Origin: Kribbella pittospori
GTDB taxonomy: Bacteria; Actinomycetota; Actinomycetes; Propionibacteriales; Kribbellaceae
Assembly (NCBI RefSeq): GCF_004331465.1
Contig: NZ_SJKB01000001.1
Coordinates: 558,001-622,000, forward strand
DNA: 64,000 bases
Direction: 5' to 3'
The position numbers and the translations under genes are program-made. Position 1 is the stretch's first letter. The number at the start of each line of letters is the position of its first letter. Under the pieces are notes generated by a model. That model saw only the letters and a program-made list of their open reading frames with translations, searched no databases and was not told the origin of the DNA. Positions 17,018-25,516 of this stretch are shown here, piece by piece.

Positions 17018-18397
17018 ATGACGGAACTCGAGAAGACGCTGCAGGAACTCGTCGCCCGCTCCGGCGTACCCGGTGCCGTGGTCGGTGTCATCGAGGACGG
17101 ACGGATCGAGACCGCGGCCGCGGGCGTCGCGAACCTGAGCACCGGCGTCGAGATGACGCCGGACACGCTGTTCCTGACCGGTTCGATCACCAAGGTCTGG
17201 ACCACGACGTTGCTGATGTCCCTGGTCGAGCAGGGGCTCGTCGACCTCGACGCGCCGGTCAAGCGCTACCTGCCGGAGCTCGTCCTCGGCGACCGAGAGG
17301 TCGCGGATGCGCTGGTCGTACGGCATCTCGTCACCCACTCCACCGGGACGGACGCATCAGACCTGATCGCCGACGTCGGTGAGGGCGACGACGCGATCGC
17401 GAACTGGGTGCCACTGCTCGCCGATGTCGGTCAGCTGTTCCCGCCGGGGGAGTACTTCTCCTACAGCAACGCCGGCTTCGTGCTGGCCGGCCGGATCATC
17501 GAGGTCGTCACCGGTGAGGGGTACTCGACCGCGATGCGGGAACGGCTGTTCAAGCCGCTGGGACTGGCACGCAGCATGTTCACGGCCGAGGAGGCGATCC
17601 TGCACCGGATGGCGATCGGCCACTATCCAGGTGCCGACGGCTTCGTGCGCAGCGAACGGTTCATGATGCCCCAGTGCCTCGCGCCGGCCGGTACGACGTT
17701 CATCACCTCGGTCGAGGACACGCTGACCTTCGTCGGCTCCCACCTGCCAACGCTCAGGTCGGCAAAGCGCCTGCTCAGCGCGGAGACCGTCGACCGGATG
17801 GCCGCACACCAGCTCGACTTCCCCGTGCCGGAAACAGGCTCGGTCGGACTCAGTTGGCTGCGCAAGCAGTACGGCGATCACGTCGTCCTCACCCATGGCG
17901 GAGGCTCGTACGGCGGAGTCGCCATGGTCGGCGTCGTTCCCGACCTCGGTGCGGCGTACATCGCCTTTGCGAACGGGGGACCGGCTTCGATGCCGTTCCA
18001 CCAGGAGATCGCCGAGGCCTTGCTGCAGGACCGGTTCGGTCTGCCCGCGCCGGTCGCGCCCGACCTGTCCGGCCCGGAGCCGAAGCCGAGCCGCTACCAC
18101 GGCAGGTATGTCTGTTGGGGCTGCGAGCTCAACGTCAGTGACGACGGCGACGCGCTGTCCTACCAAGCCAGATTCACCGACCCGGTTCTCGGCCGCAACC
18201 GGTCGGATCCGCCGCCGGTCCGGCTGCGACCGATCGGCGCACAGGGTCTGACCTTGGCCGATCACCCCGATCAACCGCCCTTCGGCTATGGGGTCGGCGA
18301 CGACGGAGCCGGACATCCGGAGTTCCTGTTCCTGCTGGACCGGCTCGTCCGCCGCATGGGTGACAACCAGCACCGCGACAGCTCTGGAGGATCTTGA
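17018..18397 (+). CDS. Serine hydrolase, class C beta-lactamase-related
   Basis: 459 residues. The active-site set is S56-I-T-K59, Y149-S-N and an HGG motif near residue 293 (VLTHGGGSYGG), standard for beta-lactamase-related peptidases and esterases. A C-terminal domain of about 110 residues follows the catalytic part, as in DUF3471-type members. It has no signal peptide. The stop overlaps the next start by one base (TGATG), so translation is coupled. It is only distantly similar to the preceding hydrolase, so the pair does not look like a recent duplication. Confidence 0.83.
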   Translation: MTELEKTLQELVARSGVPGAVVGVIEDGRIETAAAGVANLSTGVEMTPDTLFLTGSITKVWTTTLLMSLVEQGLVDLDAPVKRYLPELVLGDREVADALVVRHLVTHSTGTDASDLIADVGEGDDAIANWVPLLADVGQLFPPGEYFSYSNAGFVLAGRIIEVVTGEGYSTAMRERLFKPLGLARSMFTAEEAILHRMAIGHYPGADGFVRSERFMMPQCLAPAGTTFITSVEDTLTFVGSHLPTLRSAKRLLSAETVDRMAAHQLDFPVPETGSVGLSWLRKQYGDHVVLTHGGGSYGGVAMVGVVPDLGAAYIAFANGGPASMPFHQEIAEALLQDRFGLPAPVAPDLSGPEPKPSRYHGRYVCWGCELNVSDDGDALSYQARFTDPVLGRNRSDPPPVRLRPIGAQGLTLADHPDQPPFGYGVGDDGAGHPEFLFLLDRLVRRMGDNQHRDSSGGS

Positions 18398-19557
18398 TGA
18401 CGGAACAGTTCGGCACGTTCGACTTCGGCTTGGACCAGGGGCAGGAGGAGCGGGCCGCGCGGCTGCATCGCGAAAGCCTCATCGTCGATGTGCTGTTCCA
18501 GGGCCCGGTCGGGTACCGGGCGTTCGACGAGGAGATGAACAAGGAGCTGCGCGCCCTCCTCGAGAAGACGCACGACACCATGGAGACGTTCAGCCGTGGT
18601 CTCGAGGCCCCGATCCGCCGCGCGATGGCGGGGCGGCTGGACGCGGTCAAGGAGCACTGGGACGCGAGTGGGATCACCTGCGGGAACCGCCAGGTGGAGA
18701 TGTCCGACGAACGTCACGTCCGGGAGTGGTCGTTCGCCTTCGTGCAGAAGCAGTTCGACTACTTCCCCTGGCTGATCAAGGCCCTGACGGCCGCGGACAT
18801 CCGCCGTGCGCACGAGACCGGAGTCCACGCCGGCCTGGTCAGTTCGCAGGTCATGCTGGGTCCGTGGCGCGACCTCGACGCACTGGCCTGGGCCCACGAT
18901 GCCGGCCTGCGCATGACGCAGCTCACGTACAACAACATGACGTCTGTCGGCGTCGGCTGCACTGAGCGGACGGACGCTGGACTGTCCGCGTTCGGCGTGG
19001 CCAGCGTGAAGGCCATGAACGAGCTCGGCATCATCGTCGACACCGGCCATGTCGGCCGCAAGACGACGCTGGACGCCTGTGACGTGTCGGAGGCGCCGGT
19101 CGTCGCCTCCCACACCGCGGCGCAAGGTGTGTTCGACCACGCGCGGGGCAAGAGCGACGAGGAGCTGCGTGCGCTGGCGGCCACCGGCGGCATCATCGGC
19201 ATCGTCACCGTCCCGTTCTTCCTCGGGGCGGGACCGACGGTCACCATCAACGCGATGCTCGACCACATCGAGTACGTCGCTGACGTCGCCGGCGTCGACC
19301 ACGTTGCCATCGGCACCGACTGGCCGATGCAGCTGCCGAAGTGGATGCTCGACGATCTCCTCCAGCCGATCTTCGCCGAGACCGGCTTCAGGCCCGAGGA
19401 CAAGCTGGTGGCGACGCAGGAGCTGGTCGGGTTCGACGACTACCGCGACTTCCCGAACATCACCCGCGGCCTGGTCGCCCGCGGCTGGTCGGACGAGGAC
19501 ATCGCCAAGGTGCTCGGCCTGAACTTCGTCCGCGTGATGGAAGCCGTCTGCGGCTGA
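18397..19557 (+). CDS. M19 dipeptidase-like protein lacking metal ligands
   Basis: 386 residues. The M19 (renal dipeptidase) fold is recognisable from IVDTGHVGRKTTLDA, PVVASHTAA and HVAIGTDWP. The N-terminal HxD metal motif, normally VDTHNDL, reads IVDVLFQG. The bridging Glu (ALEGAH in the canonical copy at 24479) aligns with Gln in VSSQVML. So three of five zinc ligands appear lost while both later His and the Asp remain. It may be inactive, mononuclear or bind another metal. The ATG at 18397 follows GGAGG, and an in-frame TTG at 18394 is less likely. It is the last gene before a strong terminator. Confidence 0.82.
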   Translation: MTEQFGTFDFGLDQGQEERAARLHRESLIVDVLFQGPVGYRAFDEEMNKELRALLEKTHDTMETFSRGLEAPIRRAMAGRLDAVKEHWDASGITCGNRQVEMSDERHVREWSFAFVQKQFDYFPWLIKALTAADIRRAHETGVHAGLVSSQVMLGPWRDLDALAWAHDAGLRMTQLTYNNMTSVGVGCTERTDAGLSAFGVASVKAMNELGIIVDTGHVGRKTTLDACDVSEAPVVASHTAAQGVFDHARGKSDEELRALAATGGIIGIVTVPFFLGAGPTVTINAMLDHIEYVADVAGVDHVAIGTDWPMQLPKWMLDDLLQPIFAETGFRPEDKLVATQELVGFDDYRDFPNITRGLVARGWSDEDIAKVLGLNFVRVMEAVCG

Positions 19558-19565
19558 ACGTGAAA

Positions 19566-19607
19566 CGCGGCTGGTGGTCATCGCCCGAGCGGTGACCACC
19601 AGCCGCG
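19566..19607. terminator. Bidirectional terminator hairpin
   Basis: The arms at 19566-19580 and 19593-19607 are a perfect 15-base inverted repeat (CGCGGCTGGTGGTCA and its complement) around a 12-base loop. It lies exactly between the convergent M19 and amidohydrolase genes. It has no long T tract, which is common in high-GC actinobacteria. Confidence 0.75.
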
Positions 19608-19611
19608 CTGT

Positions 19612-20847
19612 CTACTTCCGTTCGTCCTTCGCCACCACGCCGTTCTGCACAACGAGTACGACGCTGTCCGGGTCGGCGAAGAGCTTGGGGTCGTCCAGCG
19701 GGCTGCCCGCAAAGGCAACGATGTCGGCCTGCTTGCCGACCTCGAGTGTGCCGATCTCGCTACCGAGCCCGAGCAGGTCGGCGTTGATTCGCGTCGCCGC
19801 GATCAGTGCTTCCATCGGGGACTGGGCCGCGGCTCGCAGTGTCAGTTCCTCACCCCGACCGGTCTGGTCGGGGCCGATGACGTCGGACCCGAGACCGACC
19901 CGGACACCGGCCGCCGTTGCGACGAGCAGCCCGTCGATCATCGCCTGGCGTACACCCGCTGCCTTGTCCGCGAAATGGCTGGGCAGACCGAGGTCGTCGA
20001 TGTTCCGGATCAGCCTCTCGAGCGCGGCCAGTGTGGGCACGAGAGAGACCTGACGCTCGGCCATCAAAGCGGCCGTCTCCTCGTCGATCCCGCTGCCGTG
20101 TTCCACGCACCGCACACCGGCGAGGACAGCCATGCGGATGCCATCGACGTTGAGGGCGTGGACGGTGACGTAGGTGCCCCGGGCCGCGGCCTCGGCGACG
20201 GCGACCGCGATCTCCTCGGCGCTGAACTGGGTGTCGGTGAGCTTGTCGTGCTTGGAGATGACGCCACCGGTGACGCAGAGCTTGAGGAAGTCGGCACCGC
20301 GCCGGAACGACTCGCGCGCGTTCCTGCGCATCTGGTCAGGCCCGTCGGCCAGCATCGTCAGCGTCCGCAGGCCGGGAACCTCGATCTCGTTCCACACATG
20401 GGTCGGCTCCCATTCGGACGCGTAGTGTCCGTGTCCGCCGGTCTGGCAGTGGATCGGGCCGCACTGCACGATCCGCGGACCCGGAAGTTTGCCCGATGCA
20501 ACGACACGGGCAAGGCCGGCGTCGATGCCGCCACAGTCCCGCACCGTGGTGAAACCGGATCGAACGGTCTGGGCGCAGTTGGAGAACATGTCGGCGGCGA
20601 TCTCCGCCACCGACATCCCGTACCCGACGCTCGGTTCGAGTTCGCTGGCCAGGCCGAGATGGACGTGCGCGTCGATCAGACCGGGGGTCAGGGTCAAGCC
20701 GGTGCAGTCGACGACCTCGGCCTCGCCAGGCACGGATCCGCCGATCCGGGTGATCCTTCCATCGTCGATGAGGATTCCGGCCGGCTCGGGGCCGGACCCG
20801 GTCGCTGTGACGACGGTTGCGCCGTGCAGCCAGAGACTGGAAGTCAT
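19612..20847 (-). CDS. Amidohydrolase family protein, Xaa-Pro dipeptidase-like
   Basis: 411 residues. Metal-site residues are H61 and H63 in LIDAHVHLG, a probable carboxylated Lys in FLKLCVTGG, His in YVTVHALN and VEHGSG, and Asp in VGLGSDV. The layout is that of imidazolonepropionase-like amidohydrolases, including the prolidase and Xaa-Arg/Xaa-Lys carboxypeptidase (Sgx9260) group, which cleave N-acyl or dipeptide amides. No signal peptide. It is divergent from the TetR gene, with element C between them, so it is likely controlled by that regulator. AGGAG lies about ten bases before the ATG. Confidence 0.83.
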   Translation of the reverse strand: MTSSLWLHGATVVTATGSGPEPAGILIDDGRITRIGGSVPGEAEVVDCTGLTLTPGLIDAHVHLGLASELEPSVGYGMSVAEIAADMFSNCAQTVRSGFTTVRDCGGIDAGLARVVASGKLPGPRIVQCGPIHCQTGGHGHYASEWEPTHVWNEIEVPGLRTLTMLADGPDQMRRNARESFRRGADFLKLCVTGGVISKHDKLTDTQFSAEEIAVAVAEAAARGTYVTVHALNVDGIRMAVLAGVRCVEHGSGIDEETAALMAERQVSLVPTLAALERLIRNIDDLGLPSHFADKAAGVRQAMIDGLLVATAAGVRVGLGSDVIGPDQTGRGEELTLRAAAQSPMEALIAATRINADLLGLGSEIGTLEVGKQADIVAFAGSPLDDPKLFADPDSVVLVVQNGVVAKDERK

Positions 20848-20915
20848 GGGCAGTGTGCTCCTTCGGCAGTGGTGGCGGCGTCGCGGACGAGAATCTCGGT
20901 CCGAACCATTCGCTT

Positions 20916-20959
20916 ACGTACGTCCATACACTATGCTGGTACGCCAAGAGGGGTGCAAG
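20916..20959 (-). promoter_or_regulatory. Promoter/operator element C, predicted TetR autoregulatory site
   Basis: Read on the minus strand, the core is ATAGTGTATGGACGTACGT (20934 to 20916). GGCGTA (20945-20940) lies five bases ahead of it, and TTGCAC (20958-20953) is 19 bases before TAGTGT. The plus strand shows TACACT at 20927 toward the TetR gene. It sits between the divergent amidohydrolase and TetR genes, the classic place for an autoregulated repressor. Confidence 0.68.
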
Positions 20960-20994
20960 AGTTACCCACGCCGTTCCGGACTGGAGGACACACC

Positions 20995-21693
20995 GTGGCG
21001 ACACAGCGCAAGGTGCAGAAGTCAGCGCGGTTGGCGCGCGGCGCGCTCGACCGGGAGACGGTGGTGGCGGCCGCGCTCGAGATCGCCGACCGCGACGGCC
21101 TCAGCGGCGTCACGATGGCCCGGGTGGCCGAGGCGCTGGGCGGCAGCCCGATGTCGCTGTACCGGCACCTGAGCGACAAGCAGGAGTTGCTGGACGCCGT
21201 CGCGGATCTCGCGGTCGCGGACCTCCCGAGGATCGCCAAGGACGGACGCGGCTGGCGGGTGCGGCTCGAGGAGTTCGCGCTGGACTCCCGGCAGTGCGCG
21301 CTGCGCCACCCAGCGCTGATCGAGATCCTTCTCCAGACCTACGTTCGCGGCCCGAACACCGAGGCGGTCGGCCTCGACATGATCACGCTCCTGCAGGAGG
21401 CCGGCTTCGAGAAGGAGTCGGCCATCCGTGGGTTCATGGCCCTGCGCAACCACATCATCGGCGCGATGGCGTGGGAGGTGTCCCGGTTCCGCGGTGGCAG
21501 CGAGGAGTTCGCCCGCGGGGTGTCCGACAACTTCGTGCACGCGGACACGCCGGCCGACTCGCCGTTCCGGGATCTGCTCGAGGTGGTGCCCGAGGATCCG
21601 GAAGCGCAGTACCTGTTCGGGATCCGCCGCCTGCTCGACGGGTTCGAGACAGAGCTGCGGAGGATCCGTCGACGGTCCGGACCGAAGAAATGA
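20995..21693 (+). CDS. TetR/AcrR family transcriptional regulator
   Basis: 232 residues. The N-terminal helix-turn-helix (about 18-62) reads DRETVVAAALEIADRDG then VTMARVAEALGGSPMSLYRHLSDKQELLDA. The all-helical ligand and dimer domain looks like the TetR_C group of tetracycline-repressor-like proteins. The GTG at 20995 follows GGAGG by seven bases. Its stop overlaps the ligase start (ATGA), so it is the first gene of an operon reaching to 29947. I infer that it binds elements A, B and C and is released by a pathway compound, perhaps an acyl-CoA. Confidence 0.88.
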   Translation: MATQRKVQKSARLARGALDRETVVAAALEIADRDGLSGVTMARVAEALGGSPMSLYRHLSDKQELLDAVADLAVADLPRIAKDGRGWRVRLEEFALDSRQCALRHPALIEILLQTYVRGPNTEAVGLDMITLLQEAGFEKESAIRGFMALRNHIIGAMAWEVSRFRGGSEEFARGVSDNFVHADTPADSPFRDLLEVVPEDPEAQYLFGIRRLLDGFETELRRIRRRSGPKK

Positions 21694-23246
21694 GTGAAGA
21701 CCTCTACCGACGGCCGTCCTTCGTCGACCTGATCTCCCGCTCACTGCAGAACTATCCGGATCGCGTCGCGTTCTCCACGCCGACCGGCGACCTGACGTAC
21801 GACGGACTGCGCCGGCTGATCTCGCGGATCGCGTTCGCGCTGCAGGACGCTGGGGTGAAGCCCGGGGATGGCGTGGCCATGATCGCGCCGAACCGGCCGG
21901 AGACCTTTGCGGCGGTGACGGCGTCGCAGTCGCTGGGCGCCCGGTACACGCCGTTGCATCCGATGGGATCCCTGGCCGACCACGTCGTCGTCTGCACCGA
22001 CGCCGAGATCACCACGCTCGTGGTTGATGCGGCGCAGTACGCCGACCATGGCGCGGCGCTCGCCGCCGAGCTGGACCCGAGTCCGAGAGTGCTGCTGCTC
22101 GGTGGAGGATCCGCATCCGACGTACTCGCCGGGCCTGAGACGGATGGGGTCATTCCGTCCGTGGCCCGTGAGTCCGACGTTGCGTTGCTGGGCTACACCG
22201 GCGGGACAACCGGACGGCCCAAGGGCGTGATGCTCACGCATCGTTCGCTGGCCACGCACCTCTACCTCACCGTCGCGCACTGGCAGCTCCCGACCGAGCT
22301 GCGGTTCCTGGGATCGACGCCGCTGACCCACGCGCTCCAGGGCATCGTGCCGCCGGTCTTCCACCAAGGTGGAAGCGTCGTACTGACGAAGGGTTTCGAC
22401 CCCGCGGAGTTCTGCGAGACCGTGCGGAAGCACCGGATCACGGCGACCTTCCTGGTCCCGAGCATGATCTACGTGCTGCTCGACTACATCGCCGAGCACG
22501 AGGTGGATCTGTCCAGCCTGCAGACGATCCTGTACGGCGCGGCGCCGATGTCACCCGATCGGCTCGAGCAGGCTCTCGAGGTGTTCGGCCCTGTCTTCGT
22601 GCAGTTCTTCGGCCAGAGCGAGGCGCCGAACACGGTGACGACGCTCAGCAAGGCAGACCACGATCCACGGCGGCCCGAGCGGCTCGCGTCCTGCGGCAAG
22701 CCGCATCCGACGCTGGACGTCGCGGTCCTCGACGAGAACGATCAGCCCTGTCCGGTCGGTGAGCTGGGAGAGGTTTGCGTTCGCGGGCCGCTGGTGATGG
22801 ACGGCTACTGGAAGCAGCCGGAGTTGACTGCGGAGACACTGCGGAACGGCTGGCTGCACACCGGTGACGTCGGCCGCTTCGACGCGGACAACTTCCTGTA
22901 CCTCACCGACCGCAAGAAGGACATGCTGATCACCGGTGGGTTCAACATCTACCCGCGCGAGATCGAGGACGCGGTGGTGACGCATCCGGAGGTTTCGGCC
23001 GCGGCAGTGATCGGGGTCCCGGACCCGAAGTGGGGCGAGGCGGTGACGGCCTTCGTGGTCAGGACACCGGGCGCGACCGTGACGGCCGACGAGCTCGTCG
23101 CGCTGGTCCGCGAGCGCAAGGGTCCCGTGCATGCACCGAAGAGGCTCGAGTTCCTGGACGCCCTGCCGCTCACGCCGCTGGGCAAGGTCGACAAGAAGGA
23201 ACTGCGTGCCCGCTTCTGGGGCGATCGCGCCCGAGCCGTGAACTGA
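21690..23246 (+). CDS. AMP-dependent acyl-CoA synthetase/ligase
   Basis: 518 residues of the ANL superfamily. The phosphate-binding motif YTGGTTGRPKG lies near 172. YGAAPMSP and FGQSEAPN follow. The hinge motif is YLTDRKKDMLITGG and the C-terminal catalytic Lys lies in PLTPLGKVDKK. It would activate a carboxylic acid to its CoA thioester with ATP, the entry step for the acyl-CoA enzymes around it. The chain length or ring type accepted cannot be read from the motifs. Overlap with the TetR gene couples sensing to activation. Confidence 0.88.
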   Translation: MSEDLYRRPSFVDLISRSLQNYPDRVAFSTPTGDLTYDGLRRLISRIAFALQDAGVKPGDGVAMIAPNRPETFAAVTASQSLGARYTPLHPMGSLADHVVVCTDAEITTLVVDAAQYADHGAALAAELDPSPRVLLLGGGSASDVLAGPETDGVIPSVARESDVALLGYTGGTTGRPKGVMLTHRSLATHLYLTVAHWQLPTELRFLGSTPLTHALQGIVPPVFHQGGSVVLTKGFDPAEFCETVRKHRITATFLVPSMIYVLLDYIAEHEVDLSSLQTILYGAAPMSPDRLEQALEVFGPVFVQFFGQSEAPNTVTTLSKADHDPRRPERLASCGKPHPTLDVAVLDENDQPCPVGELGEVCVRGPLVMDGYWKQPELTAETLRNGWLHTGDVGRFDADNFLYLTDRKKDMLITGGFNIYPREIEDAVVTHPEVSAAAVIGVPDPKWGEAVTAFVVRTPGATVTADELVALVRERKGPVHAPKRLEFLDALPLTPLGKVDKKELRARFWGDRARAVN

Positions 23247-23268
23247 ACGCCGTCCAGGAGGAGAACCG

Positions 23269-24462
23269 ATGAGCACCGACACTGCCGCACGGCCTGGTGA
23301 CGCGGGCATGAGGCCCGGGCGGGCGACGCGGCCACGCTGGGCGGATGACGAGGCGGTCGCGCTGGCAGCGGTCGCGCGGGCCTTCTTCGAGACCGAGATC
23401 GTCCCGCATTTCGAGCGCTTCGACGAGCAGAAGTACGTCGAGCGCGAGGTGTGGCACAAGGCCGGCGCGCTCGGCCTGCTCTGCTGCGAGGTGCCGGCGG
23501 AGTTCGGTGGGGGAGGCGGCTCGTTCGCCCACGACGCCGTCGTACTGAGTGAGCAGGCACGGGCCGGCGACACCGGGTTCGGCAATATGGTGCACAGCGG
23601 GGTGGTGGCACCGCTGCTCGCGACGTACGGCAATGACGAGCAACGGCAGCGCTGGCTGCCGGGGATGGCGACCGGCGACATCATCGGTGCCGTGGCGATG
23701 TCCGAGCCGGGCGCGGGCAGCGATCTCAAGAACATCGTCACCCGGGCCGAACGCAGGGGCGACCAGTACGTCATCAACGGGTCCAAGACCTTCATCAGCA
23801 ACGGCGCCCGCTGCGATCTGGTCGTCGTCGTCGCGAAGACCGACCCCGCGGCGGGACGCAACGGGATCTCCTTGCTCGCCTTGGAGATAGCCGACGCGCC
23901 GGGCTTCCGGCGCGGGCGCACCCTCGACAAGCTTGGCCGGCATGCCTCGGACACCGCGGAGTTGTTCTTCGACGACGTATCCGTGCCGGCCGACTACCTG
24001 GTCGGGGAGGAAGGGCGCGGACTCGAGATCCTGAAGGCTGAGCTACCGCGCGAGCGCTTGGTCATCGCCATCACCGCGGTGGCCGCGATGGAGCGTGCGC
24101 TGGAAGAGACCGTCGCCTACACCAAGACGCGGGAAGCGTTCGGCGGTCCTCTGTTCGCGATGCAGCACGTCCGGCTCGAGCTCGCCGAGCTGGCGACGAT
24201 CGTCCGCGCGTCCCGGGTGTTCCTGGACGACTGCGTCGAGCGGTTCGTCGACGGCACCCTCGAGCCGGCCACGGCGTCGATGGCGAAGTGGTGGCTGACC
24301 CAGAACCAGACCGACGTGACCGATCGGTGCCTGCAACTGTTCGGCGGTTACGGCTACATGCGGGAGTTCCTCATCTCCCGGCTATACGTCGACGCGCGGG
24401 CCCAGAAGATCTACGGCGGGGCCAACGAGGTGCTGAAGGACCACATCTCCCGATCACTCTGA
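23269..24462 (+). CDS. Acyl-CoA dehydrogenase, LCAD-like active site
   Basis: 397 residues with the FAD-dependent dehydrogenase fold: MSEPGAGSDL, KTFISNGARCDLVV and TREAFGG. At the site of the MCAD catalytic Glu the sequence reads IYGGANEV, with Gly. E279/E280 in ALEETVAYTK align with the helix-G Glu that serves as base in LCAD and isovaleryl-CoA dehydrogenase. It would form the 2,3-enoyl-CoA from the product of the preceding ligase. AGGAGG precedes the ATG, and the gene starts 22 bases after the ligase. Confidence 0.88.
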   Translation: MSTDTAARPGDAGMRPGRATRPRWADDEAVALAAVARAFFETEIVPHFERFDEQKYVEREVWHKAGALGLLCCEVPAEFGGGGGSFAHDAVVLSEQARAGDTGFGNMVHSGVVAPLLATYGNDEQRQRWLPGMATGDIIGAVAMSEPGAGSDLKNIVTRAERRGDQYVINGSKTFISNGARCDLVVVVAKTDPAAGRNGISLLALEIADAPGFRRGRTLDKLGRHASDTAELFFDDVSVPADYLVGEEGRGLEILKAELPRERLVIAITAVAAMERALEETVAYTKTREAFGGPLFAMQHVRLELAELATIVRASRVFLDDCVERFVDGTLEPATASMAKWWLTQNQTDVTDRCLQLFGGYGYMREFLISRLYVDARAQKIYGGANEVLKDHISRSL

Positions 24463-24478
24463 ACGAGGTGTCTTGCGT

Positions 24479-25516
24479 ATGACCGATCCACTCGTGCTCC
24501 ACAAGGACTCCGTTGTGGTCGACACGCACAACGACCTGATCCTGTTGGTCGACCACTTCGATCGGCGCGAGCAACCTGATCACTTCGGCCAGTTCTGGCT
24601 GCCCGAGCTCCGCGCCGGCGGGGTCGACGTACAGGTCCTGCCGATCTGTATCGAGGATCAGTTCCAGTCCGAGGGCGCGCTGCGTCGGACGTTGCTGCTG
24701 ATCGAGCGGATCCATGAGCTCGGAACGGAGTACAGCGACGACGTGGCGGTGTGCCTGACCGGCGCGGACGTCGACGCCGCGACGTCGTCCGGACGGATCG
24801 CGCTGGTGATCGCTCTCGAGGGCGCGCACGCCATCGGGCAGGACCCGCAACTGGTGCGCACCCTGGCCCGGGTCGGGGTCCGGGTGATCTCGATGGCGCA
24901 CTACGCGCGGACGTTCCTTGCCGACGGCAGTGGGTTGGACTCGACCTCGCGCAGCCGGTTGACGCCGGAGGGCATCACCGCGCTGCACGAGATGGAAGAG
25001 CTGGGCATCGTCTTCGACATCAGCCATCTCGGCATCGGCGGTGTCGAGGATGTGCTGTCGCTCGCGACCCGGCCGTTCCTCGCCACGCACTCGGCGTGCC
25101 TCGGCATCACCGACAGCCACCGTAATCTCGGCGACGAGCAACTGAAGGCGATCGCCGAGCTCGGTGGGGTGATCGGAGTCGCGGCGGCGATTCCCTTCTT
25201 CATCGATGCGAAGTCCCCGACGGCCGAGCGCGTCGTCGACCACATCGAACGCATCATCGATGTGGCCGGCATCGATCACGCCGGACTGGGACCGGACATC
25301 ATCGACGACTACTACCAGCACGTGTTCGGTGGGTGGGTCGGTGCCCCGACCAACGGCGTCGAGTACGAGCGGGCCGAGATCGTGCGACCGTCGGACTTCC
25401 CGAAGATCACCGAGGTGATGGTGCGGCGCGGATTCAGCGAGGCCGACATCCGCAAGATCCTCGGCGAGAACGTACTGCGCGTTCTCCGTGACGTGATGGG
25501 AGTCCCGGCCAGATGA
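24479..25516 (+). CDS. Membrane dipeptidase, peptidase family M19 (canonical)
   Basis: 345 residues. All zinc ligands are in place: H17 and D19 in VVDTHNDL, Glu in ALEGAH, His in FDISHLG and ATHSA, and Asp in LGPDII. Members hydrolyse dipeptides, including D-amino-acid and dehydro dipeptides, and some cleave beta-lactams. No signal peptide or anchor is visible, so it is probably cytosolic. An in-frame TTG at 24473 has a closer GAGG and is an alternative start. It overlaps the next gene by four bases. It contrasts with the ligand-poor M19 copy at 18397. Confidence 0.88.
   Translation: MTDPLVLHKDSVVVDTHNDLILLVDHFDRREQPDHFGQFWLPELRAGGVDVQVLPICIEDQFQSEGALRRTLLLIERIHELGTEYSDDVAVCLTGADVDAATSSGRIALVIALEGAHAIGQDPQLVRTLARVGVRVISMAHYARTFLADGSGLDSTSRSRLTPEGITALHEMEELGIVFDISHLGIGGVEDVLSLATRPFLATHSACLGITDSHRNLGDEQLKAIAELGGVIGVAAAIPFFIDAKSPTAERVVDHIERIIDVAGIDHAGLGPDIIDDYYQHVFGGWVGAPTNGVEYERAEIVRPSDFPKITEVMVRRGFSEADIRKILGENVLRVLRDVMGVPAR

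Noticed and set aside
15763..18397. Antibiotic-resistance beta-lactamases
   Set aside because: Neither protein has a signal peptide or KTG motif, and the context is catabolic, so esterase or amidase activity is more likely.
5998..23246. Secondary-metabolite gene cluster (oxoamine synthase, ligase, hydrolases)
   Set aside because: No carrier protein, polyketide or peptide synthetase module is present. An importer and beta-oxidation genes favour breakdown over synthesis.
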